DNA of 64,000 bases from contig NZ_CYGX02000027.1 in assembly GCF_900019265.1 (NCBI RefSeq), positions 124,001 through 188,000 on the forward strand. The letters are read 5' to 3'. The position numbers and the translations under genes are program-made. Under the pieces are notes generated by a model. That model had not been told where the DNA came from, searched no databases, and was given only the letters and a program-made list of their open reading frames with translations. Shown here piece after piece: positions 52,579 to 62,353 of this stretch. Position 1 is the first letter of the stretch; each line of letters opens with the position of its first letter. This stretch comes from Paraburkholderia ribeironis. Lineage in GTDB: Bacteria > Pseudomonadota > Gammaproteobacteria > Burkholderiales > Burkholderiaceae.

Positions 52579-53223
52579 TCATCCCCATGCGTCAATCCAA
52601 TGCACGACGAGCGGTCCGACGATCAGCAGCCACGTCATCACGCACATGCCGAGCGTGACCATCACGGCCGCGCTGCCGAGGTCTTTCGCGCGGCGCGACA
52701 GTTCATGGCGTTCGAGCGAAATCCGGTCGATCGCCGCTTCCACGCTCGAATTCAGCAACTCGACAATCAGCACCAGCAGCACCGAGCCAAGCAGCAGCAC
52801 GCGCGCCACCGGCTCGACCGGCACCAGCAGGGCGCAGGGAACCAGGATCGCGGCGAGCGTGAGCTCCTGACGAAACGCGCTCTCCTCGCGAATGGCAACG
52901 CGAAACCCGGCGAGCGAATTTTTCATCGCGTGCCATGCGCGGGTCAGGCCGCGATTGCCCTTGTACGGATTGAACGGCAGCGGCGCGAGCGGATCGTCGG
53001 GGCTGAGCGGTTCGTGCGGCGTGTCGCTGGCGACGCGCTTCGCGTGACGGCCGTTCAAACCATGCTCGGGGTCGGCACGATCCGGTATGACGGGTTCGCT
53101 GACATCGCCAAACGGCTCGGCGTTCGCGCCATCGCGCTCGGCATCGACGGCGCGCAGCGCGCCGTTCGACGCGCGCCTTGCGGTGGATGGGCTGGGTCGC
53201 ATGGACGGCTGCGTGCGTCGCAT
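52579..53223 (-). CDS. dgkA: Diacylglycerol kinase
   Basis: Phosphorylates diacylglycerol to phosphatidic acid in the inner membrane. The 120-residue catalytic part near the C-terminus has three helices and the motif SSVEAAIDRISLERHELSRRAKDLGSAAV. The preceding residues (about 85) form an N-terminal extension of low complexity. The ATG at 53223 shares a base with the stop of the upstream glycosyltransferase (TGATG), so translation is coupled. It ends the plcP-agt-dgkA unit and may recycle the diacylglycerol released there. Confidence 0.9.
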   Translation of the reverse strand: MRRTQPSMRPSPSTARRASNGALRAVDAERDGANAEPFGDVSEPVIPDRADPEHGLNGRHAKRVASDTPHEPLSPDDPLAPLPFNPYKGNRGLTRAWHAMKNSLAGFRVAIREESAFRQELTLAAILVPCALLVPVEPVARVLLLGSVLLVLIVELLNSSVEAAIDRISLERHELSRRAKDLGSAAVMVTLGMCVMTWLLIVGPLVVHWIDAWG

Positions 53224-54254
53224 CACGCGGCGGCGCCTTCCTCGCGATACGACGTGTGCGGCAGCGGTTTCAGATGCGCGGCGAATTGCGCGGACGCCGC
53301 CGCCCACGAGTAGCGCTCGGCCCATGCGCGCGCCACGCTGCGATCGATCTTCAGCGCTTCGAGGCAGGCCTCGCGCAGATCCTCATGCATCGCGCCCGCG
53401 CCGCCGTCGCCGAGCACGTCGATCGGACCGGTGACCGGATAGGCCGCCACCGGTGTGCCGCACGCGAGCGCTTCGAGCAGCACGAGCCCGAAGGTGTCGG
53501 TGCGGCTCGGGAACACGAAGACGTCCGCTGCCGCGTACACCTTCGCGAGTTCGGCTTGCGTGAGCACGCCGAGATAGTTCGCCTGCGGATAGCGCGACTT
53601 CAACTCGGCGAGCGCCGGACCTTCGCCCGCGACCCACTTTGAGCCAGGCAGGTCGAGTTGCAGAAACGCCTCGACGTTCTTCTCGACCGCCACGCGTCCC
53701 ACATAGAGGAAGATCGGCCGCGCCGAGTTGAGCACCTTCGAGTCCATCTGGTGAAAGATCTCCAGGTCGACGCCGCGGCTCCACAGCACGACATTCGTGA
53801 AGCCGAACTTTTCGAGGTCGCGCTTGACCACGGGCGTCGGCGCCATCACGGCCAGCGACGGCTTGTGAAACCAGTGCAGGAACTTGTAGGTCGCGGCGAG
53901 CGAAATGCCGAAGCGCGCCTGCACGTACTCCGGAAAGCGCGTGTGATAAGCGGTCGTGAAGGGCAGCTTGTGGCGCAGCGCATAGGCGCGTGCGGCCATG
54001 CCGAGCGGGCCTTCGGTGGCGATGTGCAACGCGTCGGGCGCGAAGCGGTCGATGCGCTCGCGCAGCTTGCGGCGCGGCAGCAGCGACAGGCGGATCTCGG
54101 GGTAGGTCGGGCAGGGGATGGTTCTGAATTCGAGCGGCGTCAGCAGGTCGACGTGATGACCGAGCGCGGTGAGTTCGCGCGTGGTGTTTTTCAGCGTGCG
54201 AACGACGCCATTGACCTGCGGTTCCCATGCGTCGGTGACGATCATGATCTTCAT
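53223..54254 (-). CDS. Agt/SqdX-like glycosyltransferase (GT4)
   Basis: A 343-residue GT-B glycosyltransferase. It starts MKIMIVTDAWEPQVNGVVRTL, a signature of the GDP-mannose/SqdX/Agt group, with TYPEIRLSLLPRRKL, FTTAYHTRFPEYVQARF, VVLWSRGVDLEIF, the donor-domain strand FLYVGRVAVEKNVEAFLQ and the EX7E-type region PSRTDTFGLVLLEALACG. Lying next to a PlcP-like phosphoesterase, it most resembles the glycolipid synthases that glycosylate diacylglycerol under phosphate limitation. It lies 28 bp after the phosphoesterase gene. Confidence 0.85.
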   Translation of the reverse strand: MKIMIVTDAWEPQVNGVVRTLKNTTRELTALGHHVDLLTPLEFRTIPCPTYPEIRLSLLPRRKLRERIDRFAPDALHIATEGPLGMAARAYALRHKLPFTTAYHTRFPEYVQARFGISLAATYKFLHWFHKPSLAVMAPTPVVKRDLEKFGFTNVVLWSRGVDLEIFHQMDSKVLNSARPIFLYVGRVAVEKNVEAFLQLDLPGSKWVAGEGPALAELKSRYPQANYLGVLTQAELAKVYAAADVFVFPSRTDTFGLVLLEALACGTPVAAYPVTGPIDVLGDGGAGAMHEDLREACLEALKIDRSVARAWAERYSWAAASAQFAAHLKPLPHTSYREEGAAA

Positions 54255-54282
54255 CGGTTTCGGCCCAGTGGAAGTTGAGGGG

Positions 54283-55224
54283 CTAGGCGGTCGCCCGGGC
54301 CTTCTGCGCGCCGGCTTGCGGGGCGCGCAGCGTGGTCCAGTAGATCACCTTGAGTTCGCCTTCGTACGTCTCGACGAGCGCCGACAGACTCTCGACCCAG
54401 TCGCCGTCGTTGCAATACAGCACGCCGTCGATCTCGCGCATCTCGGCTTTGTGAATGTGCCCGCAGACCACGCCATCGCAGCCGCGGCGGCGCGCTTCGT
54501 CGGTCATCACCTGCTCGAACGACGAGATGAAGTTCACCGCGTTTTTCACCTGGTGCTTCAGGTACTGCGACAGCGACCAGTACGGGAAGCCGAGCCGGCT
54601 GCGGATCCGATTGAACCAGCGGTTCAGGACCAGGATCATCGTGTAGAGCGTGTCGCCGAGATAGGCGAGCCACTTGGCGTGCTGGATCACGCCGTCGAAC
54701 AGATCGCCGTGCACGATCCACAGGCGCTTGCCGGCCAGCGTGGTGTGAAACGCCTCGCCGCGCACGTGGATGTCGCCGAACGCGAGGTCGCAGAACTGGC
54801 GCGCGGCTTCGTCGTGATTGCCGGGCACGTAGATGACCTGGGTGCCTTTGCGCGCTTTGCGCAGCACTTTCTGCACGACGTCGTTGTGCGCCTGCGGCCA
54901 GTACCAGCCCTTCTTCAACTGCCAGCCGTCGATGATGTCGCCGACCAGGTACAGATACTCCGACTCGTTGTGGCGCAGGAAGTCGAGCAGATAGGGCGCC
55001 TGGCAGCCGCTGGAACCGAGATGGATGTCGGATAGCCAGATGGTGCGATAGCGGTGCGGGTCGGCGTGTTCGTCGTCAGGCTGGCCGGCGTGCGCGCTGA
55101 GCGGGGGCGCCACCGGCAACGGCAAGCCGTGCTGGCCGGGGTTCGGGTGCGGGCGGAACGCGACGGTGTCGACGCTCGGGCCGGTCTGGCGGAACAGGGA
55201 AGTCGCGGACGTCTTGGGGTCCAT
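54283..55224 (-). CDS. PlcP-like metallophosphoesterase (phospholipase C type)
   Basis: A 313-residue calcineurin-type metallophosphoesterase often annotated as an LpxH-like diphosphatase. Metal motifs are SDIHLGSSG (near 65), LVGDIIDGWQLK, VPGNHDEAA, HGDLFDG and GHIHKA. The stretch WYWPQAHNDVVQKVLRKARKG and the longer C-terminal part YWSLSQYLKHQVKNAVNFI match the PlcP family that cleaves phospholipids to diacylglycerol more than canonical LpxH. A 60-residue N-terminal extension precedes the domain. It starts the operon, with a Pho-box-like repeat upstream. Confidence 0.82.
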   Translation of the reverse strand: MDPKTSATSLFRQTGPSVDTVAFRPHPNPGQHGLPLPVAPPLSAHAGQPDDEHADPHRYRTIWLSDIHLGSSGCQAPYLLDFLRHNESEYLYLVGDIIDGWQLKKGWYWPQAHNDVVQKVLRKARKGTQVIYVPGNHDEAARQFCDLAFGDIHVRGEAFHTTLAGKRLWIVHGDLFDGVIQHAKWLAYLGDTLYTMILVLNRWFNRIRSRLGFPYWSLSQYLKHQVKNAVNFISSFEQVMTDEARRRGCDGVVCGHIHKAEMREIDGVLYCNDGDWVESLSALVETYEGELKVIYWTTLRAPQAGAQKARATA

Positions 55225-55268
55225 GGCTCACGCGTCGGGTTGCGGTGCCCGTATTGGGCCAGGCGCGC

Positions 55269-55286
55269 GTGACTGCGCCATGACAG
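55269..55286 (-). promoter_or_regulatory. Pho-box-like PhoB site
   Basis: On the minus strand: CTGTCAT, four bases (GGCG), CAGTCAC. Compared with the enterobacterial Pho-box consensus of two heptamers (CTGTCAT and CTGTCAC) with a 4-bp spacer, the first is perfect and the second has one mismatch. It lies 45-62 bp upstream of the PlcP-like start. A canonical -10 was not clear downstream. Confidence 0.6.
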
Positions 55287-55381
55287 TCATGAGAAGTTCT
55301 TATTACTGCGGGCTTGTTGTTGCGGGGTTAATGCGGGGGGCTTATTGCGGGGGGCGGGCACCACTTGCGCGGCGCAACGGT

Positions 55382-55903
55382 TCAGCGCGTGACTCCGATC
55401 ACGCGTGTGCCGGCGAGCCGGTCATGCAGGAATCGCCGCTGCGGATCGAAGCGGCCAGTGGCGGCCCACAGCACGAACCAGAGCGCGGCGATCGCGAGCG
55501 TCTGCGGCAGGCGCAGTCCCAGCAGCGGATGCAGCGCGAGCGGCGGCAGGAACCACAGCCATGTGAGCACGTAGCGGACGATCGCCCGGCCGGTGGACAG
55601 CGGTGAGCCGTCGGCGGCGACGACCCGCAGGCGCCAGGTTTTCATCGGCAGGGTCTGGCCGCCGTGGGTCCAGAACCAGACGAAGTACAGACCGACCACG
55701 AGGCCGATCCATGCAGCAAGCATATTGTGATGGGTCAGCCCGTTGCGTTGCTGAGTCAGCGTGCTGAACAGATAGCCGGCGAAGAACACCACGCCGAACA
55801 GCAGCAGCGCTTCGTAGCCGAGCGCCGCGAGGCGCCGTCGGACGGTGGGGGCGATGCCGGGTGCGGCGGCTGGCGGTGGCGCGGTGGTCAGCGGCTGGGG
55901 CAC
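55382..55903 (-). CDS. RDD family membrane protein
   Basis: A 173-residue protein with about three to four helices and the RDD-domain pattern: RRRLAALGYEALLLFGVVFFAGYL near the start, GQTLPMKTWRLRVV in the middle and FDPQRRFLHDRLAGTRVI at the end. Some RDD members transport Na+/Li+, but no specific role can be assigned here. It starts 19 bp after the DUF3106 gene, completing a four-gene ECF-sigma operon. Confidence 0.88.
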   Translation of the reverse strand: MPQPLTTAPPPAAAPGIAPTVRRRLAALGYEALLLFGVVFFAGYLFSTLTQQRNGLTHHNMLAAWIGLVVGLYFVWFWTHGGQTLPMKTWRLRVVAADGSPLSTGRAIVRYVLTWLWFLPPLALHPLLGLRLPQTLAIAALWFVLWAATGRFDPQRRFLHDRLAGTRVIGVTR

Positions 55904-55922
55904 GGCGTGGGCGGGGGGCGGG

Positions 55923-56684
55923 TCAGGAGCCGTTGAAGATCGACGGCGCTTCGGCCGGCGAGACTGGCACCGGCGTGGCGGGCACGAAGCTGCCCGCGGC
56001 CGGAATCCCCGGCATGGCGGCCGGGGCCGGCGGCGTGGCCAGTGGCACGGCGCTCGCCGCCGCCACTACGCTGCTTGCACCGTGCTCGCGCGCATTGACG
56101 AGGCGATCGAGTCCCTTGATTTCGTGGTGCGCCGACGGCGGCGCGCTGACGATGCTCGGCCGCCGCTTGCGCTCGCTGGCGGCCAACCGTTCCTTCTGTT
56201 CCTCGGGCAACAGCTGATAGGCCTGCCACGCGTTCTGACGGGCCTCGCGCGGCAATTCCTTCGACACCTGGTAGTTTTCACGTGCGACGCGCCGTTGATC
56301 GGGCGTCATGCGCACCCATTCGCTCATGCGGTCATGCAGGCGCTTTTGCGCGTCGGGCGACATCTTGGGATAGCGCGACGCAATCTTGATCCATTTTCGT
56401 TTGCGTTCGTCGCTGAACGAATCCCACTGGGTTTCGAACGGCGCGAGTGCGAGATGCTCGGCCGGCGTCAGGCGCGACCACGCCATTGGGCTGTTGCTGC
56501 CGGGCAGGCTGGGCAATTCGACGGCAAGCGCCGGGGCGGGCGCCCTGACGGCGGCATTGCCGCCCGCCGCGGGGCCGCCGGCCGGTGACAGGCTCGGGTG
56601 GAAGCGCGGATACGTGGCGGCGAACGACACCAGCGCTGCGATCGTGCATCCGAAAACAACGGCGAGGCCGCGCTTGTAACTCAC
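55923..56684 (-). CDS. DUF3106 periplasmic protein
   Basis: A 253-residue protein with an N-terminal membrane anchor or signal (YKRGLAVVFGCTIAALVSFAA), then a helical periplasmic domain with repeats such as LTPAEHLALAPFE, MSPDAQKRLHDRM, MTPDQRRVARENYQ and LPEEQKERLAASE. These recall the LTxxQ repeats of Spy/CpxP-like chaperones. The C-terminal half is Ala/Pro-rich. The GTG at 56684 is chosen because GGAGA lies before it and it follows the DUF3619 stop; a longer ATG frame from 56750 overlaps that gene. Confidence 0.83.
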   Translation of the reverse strand: MSYKRGLAVVFGCTIAALVSFAATYPRFHPSLSPAGGPAAGGNAAVRAPAPALAVELPSLPGSNSPMAWSRLTPAEHLALAPFETQWDSFSDERKRKWIKIASRYPKMSPDAQKRLHDRMSEWVRMTPDQRRVARENYQVSKELPREARQNAWQAYQLLPEEQKERLAASERKRRPSIVSAPPSAHHEIKGLDRLVNAREHGASSVVAAASAVPLATPPAPAAMPGIPAAGSFVPATPVPVSPAEAPSIFNGS

Positions 56685-56700
56685 CCGAAGGATCTCCCGC

Positions 56701-57123
56701 TCAGTGGGCGCGTGAAAGGTACGCGTTGAAACCGTGGTCAAGGTAGGCATTGAGCGGCAGGTCGTCGCTCAGCATCGCGGCATCGATATCGGCGAGTTCG
56801 GCGGTGCGCTGCTGGTCTTCCCAGTAGGCAATCCCGACAAGACTCACGATCAGTGCGACGAGCGGCCAGGCGAGCGCGAAGCGGCGCAGCGGCGAACGGC
56901 GGCGCCGCGGGAAATCGACTTGCGGCATACCGGCCGGCATGCCGGCGAAAGTAGGCACGAATACCGGCGCGCTCACGGTTTCGGGCTTCCTGCGGGCAAG
57001 CGCGGCACGGCGCGCCGCGGCGAGTCGATCGACGGTAGCGGACGGAATGCTGGCGGCGGTTTCGTCGAGCGCGCGGCGCACCTGGCGCGCGAACTCGAGT
57101 TCTTTGGTTTCGAGGGAGCTCAT
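56701..57123 (-). CDS. DUF3619 protein, candidate anti-sigma factor
   Basis: A 140-residue protein with a cytoplasmic N-terminal part (SSLETKELEFARQVRRALDETAASIPSATVDRLAAARR), a single membrane helix (FALAWPLVALIVSLVGIAYW, near 95-115) and a short periplasmic end. It directly follows the ECF sigma gene with ATGA overlap. The topology and position match many anti-sigma factors, but no known anti-sigma motif was recognised. Confidence 0.82.
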   Translation of the reverse strand: MSSLETKELEFARQVRRALDETAASIPSATVDRLAAARRAALARRKPETVSAPVFVPTFAGMPAGMPQVDFPRRRRSPLRRFALAWPLVALIVSLVGIAYWEDQQRTAELADIDAAMLSDDLPLNAYLDHGFNAYLSRAH

Positions 57124-57683
57124 AGGGTGATTCCTTTGGCCTTGAGCGCTTGCGCCAGCGTGTGGGCGGCCCGCGAGCAGTGCGTTTTCACGCTGCCTTC
57201 GGAGCAGCCCATCGCGGCGGCAGTCTCGGCGACATCCATATCCTCCCAATAACGCATGAGAAACGCCTCCCGTTGACGTGCCGGCAACTTCTGGATTTCG
57301 TTGTCGATCAACTGCAAGACCTGTTCGCGTTCGAGCTTCTGCTCGTTGCTCTCGGCGCCGACCGAGCCTGGTTGGGCCTCGAAGGTCTCCAGCGGGTCGA
57401 ATTCGTCGTCGTCGGCACTGCCCAGCGACGAGAACAGACTCACCCACGTATTGCGCACTTTGGCACGACGGAAATAGTCGTGCATCGCATTCTGCAGAAT
57501 ACGCTGAAACAGCAGCGGAAGTTCGGCCGCGGGACGATCGGCATATTTTTCGGCGAGCTTGATCATCGCGTCCTGCACGATGTCGAGCGAGGCGTCGTCG
57601 TCCCGCACGGCGTAGACCGTCTGCTTGAATGCGCGCCTTTCGACGCCCGCCAGAAAATCGGCGAGTTCCTTGTCTGATGCCAT
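57120..57683 (-). CDS. ECF-type RNA polymerase sigma factor
   Basis: A 187-residue sigma factor. Region 2 includes AVRDDDASLDIVQDAMIKLAEKYADRP and FQRILQNAMHDYFRRAK; region 4 shows LIDNEIQKLPARQREAFLMRYWEDMDVAETAAAMGCSEGSVKTHCSRAAHTLAQAL, a clear helix-turn-helix for the -35. The stop overlaps the DUF3619 ATG by 4 bp. Together with DUF3106 and RDD genes it forms an apparent envelope-stress module. Confidence 0.92.
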   Translation of the reverse strand: MASDKELADFLAGVERRAFKQTVYAVRDDDASLDIVQDAMIKLAEKYADRPAAELPLLFQRILQNAMHDYFRRAKVRNTWVSLFSSLGSADDDEFDPLETFEAQPGSVGAESNEQKLEREQVLQLIDNEIQKLPARQREAFLMRYWEDMDVAETAAAMGCSEGSVKTHCSRAAHTLAQALKAKGITL

Positions 57684-58047
57684 CCGTTTTGGGGTCGGCG
57701 CAGCGGAAGTGCGCGTAATCGGTCGAAAAATGTCGTAAAACTCGCGGATGCTAACAAACTTTTGCGCCGTCTGGGGCGAAAGGTGGTCCTGCCTTGCATC
57801 CGAATATCAGGACCGTGGTCGATTCCGGTCAATATCGGGACGTGGGGGCAGTTCGGCAGGCAATATTTGCTTGACCGCGTGCGCATCTGCAGCTATCTTC
57901 GCTGGTTCGCAACATAAGTGACTTGTCTCAATTGAGGTGTGGCCCAAGAAGCCCGCCTGTCAACTGGACGCGCCGCTTGAACCCGAGCCACAAGCCCGGC
58001 AGAGAGCACCCGATCAATTTTTTGCCGAAAATTCGAAAGGTGAATAA
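57684..58047. other. Divergent intergenic region ECF sigma to ilvI
   Basis: 364 bp. It contains the ilv promoter candidate (57871-57899) and a long ilvI leader of about 150 bp. No leader peptide rich in Ile/Val/Leu codons and no clear attenuator was seen. Confidence 0.5.
57871..57899 (+). promoter_or_regulatory. Sigma-70 promoter for the ilv genes
   Basis: TTGACC and TATCTT separated by exactly 17 bp, about 150 bp upstream of ilvI. Confidence 0.55.
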
Positions 58048-59811
58048 ATGAATATGCCCAGCGCGGAATTCTCCACGTCGGATACGACTCCCCCTCACGA
58101 AGCTGACTCTATCGGCGCCACCGTGCTCATGAAGGCACTGGCCGACGAAGACGTCGAGTTCATCTGGGGCTATCCCGGCGGCTCGGTACTCTACATTTAC
58201 GACGAGCTGTACAAGCAGGACAAATTCCAGCACGTCCTCGTGCGCCACGAGCAGGCCGCGGTCCACGCCGCCGACGCATATGCGCGTTCCACTGGCAAAG
58301 TCGGCGTGTGTCTCGTCACTTCCGGCCCCGGCGTCACCAACGCGGTCACCGGCATCGCCACCGCGTACATGGACTCCATCCCGATGGTGGTGATCAGCGG
58401 CCAGGTGCCGACCGCCGCGATCGGCCAGGATGCATTCCAGGAGTGCGACACGGTCGGCATCACGCGTCCCTGCGTGAAGCACAACTTCCTCGTGAAGGAC
58501 GTGCGCGACCTCGCCGCCACCGTCAAGAAAGCGTTTTACATCGCCCGTACCGGCCGCCCCGGCCCGGTGCTGATCGACATTCCGAAAGACGTGTCGAAGG
58601 CGCCTTGCCAATATGAGCCGATCAAAAGCGTTTCGCTGCGCTCGTACAATCCGGTCACCAAGGGCCACTCCGGCCAGATCCGCAAGGCGGTCTCGCTGCT
58701 GCTGTCGGCCAGGCGCCCGTACATTTATACCGGCGGCGGCATCATCCTCGCGGACGCATCGCGTGAGCTGAACCAGTTCGCCGATCTGCTCGGCTATCCC
58801 GTCACCAACACGTTGATGGGGCTGGGCGGCTACCGCGCGAGCGACAAGAAGTTCGTCGGCATGCTCGGCATGCACGGCACGTACGAAGCCAACATGGCGA
58901 TGCAGCACTGCGACGTGCTGATCGCAATCGGCGCGCGCTTCGACGACCGCGTGATCGGCGACCCGGCGCACTTCGCGTCGTGCCCGCGCAAGATCATCCA
59001 TATCGACATCGATCCTTCTTCGATCTCCAAGCGCGTCAAGGTCGACATTCCGATCGTCGGCGACGTGAAGGAAGTGCTGAAGGAGCTGATCGAGCAGCTG
59101 CAGACGGCCGAGCATGGCCCGGACGCCGCGGCGCTCGCCGACTGGTGGAAGGACATCGAAGCCTGGCGCGCGAAAGACTGCCTGAAGTACGACCGCAAGA
59201 GCGAGATCATCAAGCCGCAGTACGTGGTGGAAAAGGCGTGGGAGCTGACCGACGGCAATGCCTTCGTGTGTTCCGACGTCGGCCAGCACCAGATGTGGGC
59301 GGCGCAGTTCTACAAGTTCAACAAGCCGCGCCGCTGGATCAACTCCGGTGGCCTCGGCACGATGGGCTTCGGACTGCCGGCGGCGATGGGCGTGAAGATG
59401 GCCCACCCCGACGACGACGTGCTCTGCATCACGGGCGAAGGCTCGATCCAGATGTGCATCCAGGAGCTGTCGACCTGCAAGCAGTACGACACGCCCGTGA
59501 AGATCATTTCGCTGAACAACCGCTATCTGGGCATGGTGCGCCAGTGGCAGCAGATCGAATACAGCAAGCGCTATTCGCATTCGTACATGGATGCGCTGCC
59601 GGACTTCGTGAAGCTCGCCGAAGCGTATGGCCATGTCGGCATGCGTATCGAACGCACGGCCGACGTCGAGCCGGCGCTCAAGGAAGCGCTGCGCCTGAAA
59701 GATCGCACGGTGTTTCTCGATTTCCAGACCGATCCGACCGAAAACGTCTGGCCGATGGTCCAGGCCGGCAAGGGCATCACCGAGATGCTCATGGGTTCGG
59801 AAGATCTATAA
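58048..59811 (+). CDS. ilvI: Acetolactate synthase, large subunit
   Basis: ThDP enzyme starting isoleucine/valine synthesis from pyruvate. The 587-residue protein has the catalytic Glu in LVRHEQAAVHAADAYARSTGK, the FAD/domain motif in the middle (GLGGYRASDKKFVGMLGMHGTYEANMAM) and the ThDP-binding segment CITGEGSIQMCIQELSTCKQYDTPVKIISLNNRYLGMVRQWQ. About 25 poorly conserved residues precede the core. Followed by ilvH after 124 bp. Confidence 0.96.
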   Translation: MNMPSAEFSTSDTTPPHEADSIGATVLMKALADEDVEFIWGYPGGSVLYIYDELYKQDKFQHVLVRHEQAAVHAADAYARSTGKVGVCLVTSGPGVTNAVTGIATAYMDSIPMVVISGQVPTAAIGQDAFQECDTVGITRPCVKHNFLVKDVRDLAATVKKAFYIARTGRPGPVLIDIPKDVSKAPCQYEPIKSVSLRSYNPVTKGHSGQIRKAVSLLLSARRPYIYTGGGIILADASRELNQFADLLGYPVTNTLMGLGGYRASDKKFVGMLGMHGTYEANMAMQHCDVLIAIGARFDDRVIGDPAHFASCPRKIIHIDIDPSSISKRVKVDIPIVGDVKEVLKELIEQLQTAEHGPDAAALADWWKDIEAWRAKDCLKYDRKSEIIKPQYVVEKAWELTDGNAFVCSDVGQHQMWAAQFYKFNKPRRWINSGGLGTMGFGLPAAMGVKMAHPDDDVLCITGEGSIQMCIQELSTCKQYDTPVKIISLNNRYLGMVRQWQQIEYSKRYSHSYMDALPDFVKLAEAYGHVGMRIERTADVEPALKEALRLKDRTVFLDFQTDPTENVWPMVQAGKGITEMLMGSEDL

Positions 59812-59935
59812 CGACGGCGTATTTGCGTAAATCGAGCGCCGGCTTCGCCATGCACGCCTTCAAAAAAGGCGCGGGCGGACGAAGCGGCGCCGACCCGCTC
59901 GCAGACATCGACAAAACATCTGGAAGAAGCGAAAC

Positions 59936-60427
59936 ATGAGACACATCATTTCCGTCCTGCTGGAAAACGAACCGGGCGCGTTATCACGCGTGGTTGGTCT
60001 CTTCTCGGCACGCGGCTACAACATTGAAACCTTGACGGTGGCTCCGACCGAAGACCGTTCGCTGTCGCGCATGACCATCGTCTCCATTGGCTCGGACGAC
60101 GTGATCGAACAGATCACGAAGCATCTGAACCGCCTGATCGAGGTGGTGAAAGTGGTCGACCTTACCGAGGGCGCCCATATCGAGCGCGAGCTGATGTTGA
60201 TCAAGGTGAGGGCGGTCGGCAAGGAGCGTGAGGAGATGAAGCGGATGTCGGACATTTTCCGCGGCCGCATCATCGACGTCACCGAAAAAACCTACACGAT
60301 CGAACTGACGGGCGCGGCCGACAAGCTCGACGCCTTCATCGAAGGGATCGACTCCACGGCGATTCTCGAAACGGTCCGCACGGGCAGCTCGGGCATCGGC
60401 CGCGGCGAGCGCATCCTGAAGGTTTGA
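59936..60427 (+). CDS. ilvH: Acetolactate synthase, small regulatory subunit
   Basis: The 163-residue subunit conferring valine feedback. The N-terminal ACT domain starts RHIISVLLENEPGALSRVVGLFSARGYNIETLTVAPTED; the C-terminal half has RELMLIKVRAVGKEREEMKRMSDIFRGRIIDVTE. Both are standard for IlvH. It lies downstream of ilvI and upstream of ilvC in one likely operon. Confidence 0.96.
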   Translation: MRHIISVLLENEPGALSRVVGLFSARGYNIETLTVAPTEDRSLSRMTIVSIGSDDVIEQITKHLNRLIEVVKVVDLTEGAHIERELMLIKVRAVGKEREEMKRMSDIFRGRIIDVTEKTYTIELTGAADKLDAFIEGIDSTAILETVRTGSSGIGRGERILKV

Positions 60428-60516
60428 CGCGCGGGGCACACGTCTCGATCGCGAGGCCGGGCAGCGCGTCATGGGTCCGGCCGGCAACACACTTCGCAGT
60501 ATTAGAATTTCATTGA

Positions 60517-61560
<1,044 letters not shown>

Positions 61561-61615
61561 GCGACTCGACGCAGAGGTCCGGCCCGGCGCATCGCCGCCT
61601 CGGCCGGACAAGTCA

Positions 61616-61653
61616 AAAAGCCGCCCAGGGGTGCTGAACCCGGGGCGGCTTTT
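61616..61653 (+). terminator. Rho-independent terminator after ilvC
   Basis: AAAAGCCGCCC and its inverted copy GGGCGGCTTTT around a 16-nt loop, 55 bp past the ilvC stop. Arms are perfect. A further GTCCGGCC/GGCCGGAC inverted repeat lies just upstream (about 61577-61609). Confidence 0.85.
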
Positions 61654-61690
61654 GCTATCCTACGGTTTTACAAAAATACAGAAGCCATCC

Positions 61691-62329
61691 ATGAATTACC
61701 CTCATCCGATCATCGCGCGAGAAGGCTGGCCGTTCATCGCCATCGCGGCCGTCGTTGCATTACTGGTTCACGCCTTCGCGGGGTTCGGCTTTGCATGGCT
61801 GTTCTGGCTGATCCTGATCTTCATCGTGCAGTTCTTCCGCGACCCGGCCCGTCCGATTCCCACCCAGGCGAACGCGGTGCTGTGCCCCGCGGACGGCCGC
61901 ATCGTCGCCGTCGAAAGTGCGCACGATCCGTATGCGAATCGTGAAGCGCTGAAGATCAGCGTGTTCATGAATGTCTTCAACGTCCACTCGCAGCGCTCGC
62001 CGGTGGATGGCGCGATCTCCAAGGTCGAATATTTCCCCGGCGCGTATCTGAATGCCGCGGTGGACAAGGCGTCGCTCGAAAACGAGCGCAATGCGGTGGT
62101 GATCGAAATGGCCGGTGGCCAGACCGTGACGTCGGTGCAGATCGCCGGTCTGATCGCGCGCCGTATTCTTTGCTACGTACGGGCAGGTGAGCCGCTTACC
62201 CGTGGCCAGCGCTATGGATTCATCCGCTTCGGCTCGCGCGTCGACGTGTATCTGCCGGTGGGCAGCCGCCCGCGCGTGTCGATTGGCGAGAAGGTGTCCG
62301 CGTCGTCCACGATCCTCGCTGAACTATAA
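61691..62329 (+). CDS. psd: Phosphatidylserine decarboxylase (Psd-like)
   Basis: Converts phosphatidylserine to phosphatidylethanolamine at the inner membrane. The 212-residue short form begins with a membrane segment ([20 protein letters not shown]), followed by [23 protein letters not shown] and the C-terminal self-cleavage site [10 protein letters not shown], where the pyruvoyl group forms at the Gly-Ser bond. It is followed by pssA after 24 bp, giving the complete PE pathway. Confidence 0.95.
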   Translation: MNYPHPIIAREGWPFIAIAAVVALLVHAFAGFGFAWLFWLILIFIVQFFRDPARPIPTQANAVLCPADGRIVAVESAHDPYANREALKISVFMNVFNVHSQRSPVDGAISKVEYFPGAYLNAAVDKASLENERNAVVIEMAGGQTVTSVQIAGLIARRILCYVRAGEPLTRGQRYGFIRFGSRVDVYLPVGSRPRVSIGEKVSASSTILAEL

Positions 62330-62353
62330 AGCGGCAGACAGGAGGTTTTCGGA

